A stretch of DNA of 10,091 bases. It comes from Pseudomonadota bacterium (lineage in GTDB: Bacteria; Pseudomonadota; Gammaproteobacteria; Burkholderiales; Burkholderiaceae_C). Shown one piece after another: positions 8,609-10,091 of the stretch; positions within the stretch are counted from its first letter, which is position 1; each line of letters begins with the position of its first letter. The notes beneath the pieces are model-generated. The model was not told where the DNA came from, did no database searches, and worked only from the letters and a program-made list of their open reading frames with translations. The DNA lies in the NCBI GenBank assembly GCA_023435325.1, contig JAEYRT010000224.1, positions 1-10,091 on the forward strand, read 5' to 3'. Position numbers and translations under genes: made by a program.

Positions 8609-9790
8609 TCAGGCAGCAACGGATGCGCCCTGTTTTTTGTCGCGACGGAAGAACTGCACGCGGTCTTCGTCCAGCACGATGCCCAAACCGGGCGCCGTGG
8701 GAACGGCCAAGGCAAAGTCCTGGTAGCGCAGTGGTTGCGCCAGGATTTCCTCGGTCAGCAACAGGGGGCCAAACAGCTCGGTACCCCATTGCAAATCTCG
8801 GAAGGTGGCAAACACGTGGGCCGATGCCACCGTGCCAATGGCACCTTCGAGCATGGTGCCGCCGTACAGGGCAATGCCCGCGGCCTCGGCAATCGCGGCC
8901 ACGTGTTGTGCCGCACGCAGGCCACCGGATTGCTCGATCTTGACGGCAAACACATCAGCACCCGCCACGCGAGCCAGAGCAAAGGCCGAGGCAGGGCCGG
9001 TCAGCGATTCATCGGCCATGACCGCGATCGGGTAGCGGCCTTTCAGGCGTGCCAGGGCGTCAGCCGTAGCCACAGGTTGCTCAACCAGTTCACAACCGGC
9101 ATCGGCCAGTGCTGCCAAGCCGTGTTGCGCCTGCAGCTCGCTCCAGGCCATGTTCACATCCACCCGCACGGCAGCGCGGTCACCCAGGGCTTTCTTGATG
9201 GCGGCCACGTGGGCCACATCGTCTGCCACGGCGCAGCGGCCGATCTTGAGCTTGAAGATGTTGTGGCGGCGCAAGTCCAGCATGCGCTCGGCTTCGGCAA
9301 TGTCTTTGGCCGTATCTCCGGACGCCAGTGTCCATGCCACGGGCAGGCTGTCGCGCACACGGCCACCCAGCAACTGGGAAACAGGCAGCCCGGTACGCTG
9401 GCCCAGCGCGTCGTACAGCGCAGTCTCCACGGCGCATTTGGCAAAGCGGTTGTCGCGAATGGCCTTGTCCAAACGTGCCATCAGGGCGGGGACGTCATTG
9501 GCCTTGGCGCCCAGCAGCAAAGGGGCGAAGTACGTGTCAATGGCCAGCTTCATGCCTTCGGGCGATTCCGCACCGTAGGCCAGCCCCCCAATCGTCGTAC
9601 CCTCACCCACACCCACGCTGCCGTCCGAACAGTACAGGCGCACCAGCATCAACGTCTGACCATTCATGGTGGCCATGGACAACTGGTGGGGGCGGATCGT
9701 GGGCAGATCCAGCAAAAGGCTCTCGACCCGTTCAATGACTGGCGACAGCGCGGGAGATGGGAGGGTGTGCTTGGGTTCCATGGCTGCCAT
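8609..9790 (-). CDS. catB: Muconate cycloisomerase
   Basis: This enolase-superfamily enzyme (393 aa from ATG 9790) closes cis,cis-muconate to (+)-muconolactone with a divalent metal, usually Mn2+. Counting from that ATG, the general bases are K180 and K182 in FKLKIG, the metal ligands D211 (RVDVN), E237 (ELVEQP) and D260 (VMADES), and the opposite lysine K284 (AVKIEQSGG). Spacing matches P. putida CatB except for two residues fewer between the second and third ligands. The N-terminal LPTIRPH and GEGTTIGGLAYGAESPEG blocks are also typical. The start is uncertain: ATG 9790, ATG 9781 and a GTG at 9802 are in frame and none has a strong Shine-Dalgarno site. All give an N terminus somewhat longer than the ~370-375 residues usual for CatB. 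It is the first gene of the operon and is divergent from the LysR gene. Confidence 0.95.
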   Translation of the reverse strand: MAAMEPKHTLPSPALSPVIERVESLLLDLPTIRPHQLSMATMNGQTLMLVRLYCSDGSVGVGEGTTIGGLAYGAESPEGMKLAIDTYFAPLLLGAKANDVPALMARLDKAIRDNRFAKCAVETALYDALGQRTGLPVSQLLGGRVRDSLPVAWTLASGDTAKDIAEAERMLDLRRHNIFKLKIGRCAVADDVAHVAAIKKALGDRAAVRVDVNMAWSELQAQHGLAALADAGCELVEQPVATADALARLKGRYPIAVMADESLTGPASAFALARVAGADVFAVKIEQSGGLRAAQHVAAIAEAAGIALYGGTMLEGAIGTVASAHVFATFRDLQWGTELFGPLLLTEEILAQPLRYQDFALAVPTAPGLGIVLDEDRVQFFRRDKKQGASVAA

Positions 9791-9806
9791 TGAACAACGC
9801 ACTGCC

Positions 9807-9818
9807 TGGATATATCCA
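9807..9818. promoter_or_regulatory. Perfect 12-bp palindrome before catB
   Basis: TGGATATATCCA reads the same on both strands. It lies 16 nt before the catB start at 9790, where the -10 region or start of the transcript is expected. It could be an extra operator or chance. Confidence 0.35.
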
Positions 9819-9845
9819 ACACCAAATGGGTCTAATTCAATACCT

Positions 9846-9861
9846 TGTAAATATAATTACA
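9846..9861. promoter_or_regulatory. Candidate LysR-type operator
   Basis: TGTAA (9846-9850) and TTACA (9857-9861) form a perfect inverted repeat with 6 nt between. It lies roughly midway between the two divergent genes, overlapping the ATAC-N7-ATAT motif that resembles the CatM/BenM site. LysR regulators commonly bind AT-rich dyads of this size with a T-N11-A core. Confidence 0.5.
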
Positions 9862-9925
9862 GTCAATACATATAAAAATCAAAAGCTTATTAAGCATCAA
9901 ATCCAGAATACTATGGTTTACCCTG

Positions 9926-10091
9926 ATGGATGTCCGCCAGCTTAAATATTTTGTTGCTGTGGCCAACACCCGCAACTTCACACGTGCAGCCGAGCAATTG
10001 CATATTGCCCAGCCGCCGCTGAGTCGTCAGATTCAATTGCTGGAAGAGGAGCTGGGCGTGCAACTGCTGCTGCGAAACAGCCGCCCTGTAC
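9926..10091 (+). CDS. catR: LysR-type regulator of the CatR/CatM/BenM group, N-terminal part
   Basis: Only the first 55 codons are in the window; the gene runs off the right edge. ATG 9926 starts MDVRQLKYFVAVANTRNFTRAAEQLHIAQPPLSRQIQ in short blocks typical of the LysR winged helix-turn-helix, with the DNA-reading helix around residues 27-38 (AQPPLSRQIQ). The AQPPLSRQI wording and the later LLRNSRPV are shared with CatM/BenM and CatR. Its divergent position next to catB supports a role as the muconate-responsive activator of the cat genes. No good Shine-Dalgarno sequence is seen before this ATG. An ATG at 9913 is out of frame. The effector-binding domain is not visible, so the inducer is inferred. 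Confidence 0.88.
   Translation, partial: MDVRQLKYFVAVANTRNFTRAAEQLHIAQPPLSRQIQLLEEELGVQLLLRNSRPV

Larger units (their letters stand above)
9791..9925. promoter_or_regulatory. Divergent catR-catB control region
   Basis: This 135-nt stretch between the two divergent starts is about 33% GC by hand count, much lower than the genes around it. It holds dyads described separately, ATAC-N7-ATAT at 9840-9854 (one base off the ATAC-N7-GTAT site of CatM/BenM), and GCTT-ATT-AAGC at 9885-9895. For catB, a possible promoter on the - strand is TTGAAT (complement of 9835-9840), 18 nt, then GATATA (complement of 9811-9816). For the LysR gene, TATAAA at 9871-9876 is a possible -10. By analogy with CatR/CatM, the regulator would activate catB in the presence of muconate and repress its own gene. 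Promoter positions are guesses. Confidence 0.65.

Noticed and set aside
7742..9793. A 683-codon open frame on the + strand opposite catA and catB
   Set aside because: Both catalytic sets of CatA and CatB are intact on the - strand; this frame has no signature and spans the gap between the two genes.

Overview
The window looks like chromosomal DNA of a beta-proteobacterium of the order Burkholderiales, most likely family Comamonadaceae (Comamonas, Acidovorax, Delftia and relatives). This is inferred from the GC-rich coding DNA, two Bug/TctC-type periplasmic receptors, an Aer-like aerotaxis receptor, a complete set of ortho-cleavage catechol enzymes, and two ~80-nt palindromic intergenic elements of a kind I associate with this family. 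Genus is not proven from the window.

Left part (1-4183, + strand): the 3' end of a cysteine synthase (cysK-like) gene ends at 270 and is followed by a clear rho-independent terminator. A palindromic repeat element comes next. A 614-aa ABC exporter half-transporter (membrane domain fused to ATPase) follows, starting at a TTG codon with a strong ribosome-binding site. After 164 nt there is a 557-aa Aer-type chemoreceptor: N-terminal PAS domain with the flavin-pocket signature, two close membrane segments, HAMP-like region, methyl-accepting signalling domain.

Right part (4215-9790, - strand): read in its own direction this is catB, catA, catD (3-oxoadipate enol-lactonase), catC, then a Bug receptor gene, all closely spaced and probably one operon. 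After a 252-nt gap that holds the second palindromic element comes a second Bug receptor gene. The four enzymes convert catechol through cis,cis-muconate, muconolactone and enol-lactone to 3-oxoadipate. No CoA-transferase or thiolase gene for the last steps lies in the window. The Bug gene directly behind catC may encode the binding protein for an aromatic or dicarboxylate substrate, but its ligand cannot be read from sequence.

The far right end holds the first 55 codons of a divergent LysR-type regulator of the CatR/CatM/BenM group. It is separated from catB by a 135-nt AT-rich region (about 33% GC) with dyad motifs suited to a LysR operator.

No mobile element, CRISPR array, tRNA or rRNA is visible. 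Most of the region is conventional. The least explained signal is the pair of equal-length palindromic elements at 344-424 and 5324-5404, which share a core and a folding pattern, with one compensatory base-pair change between them.
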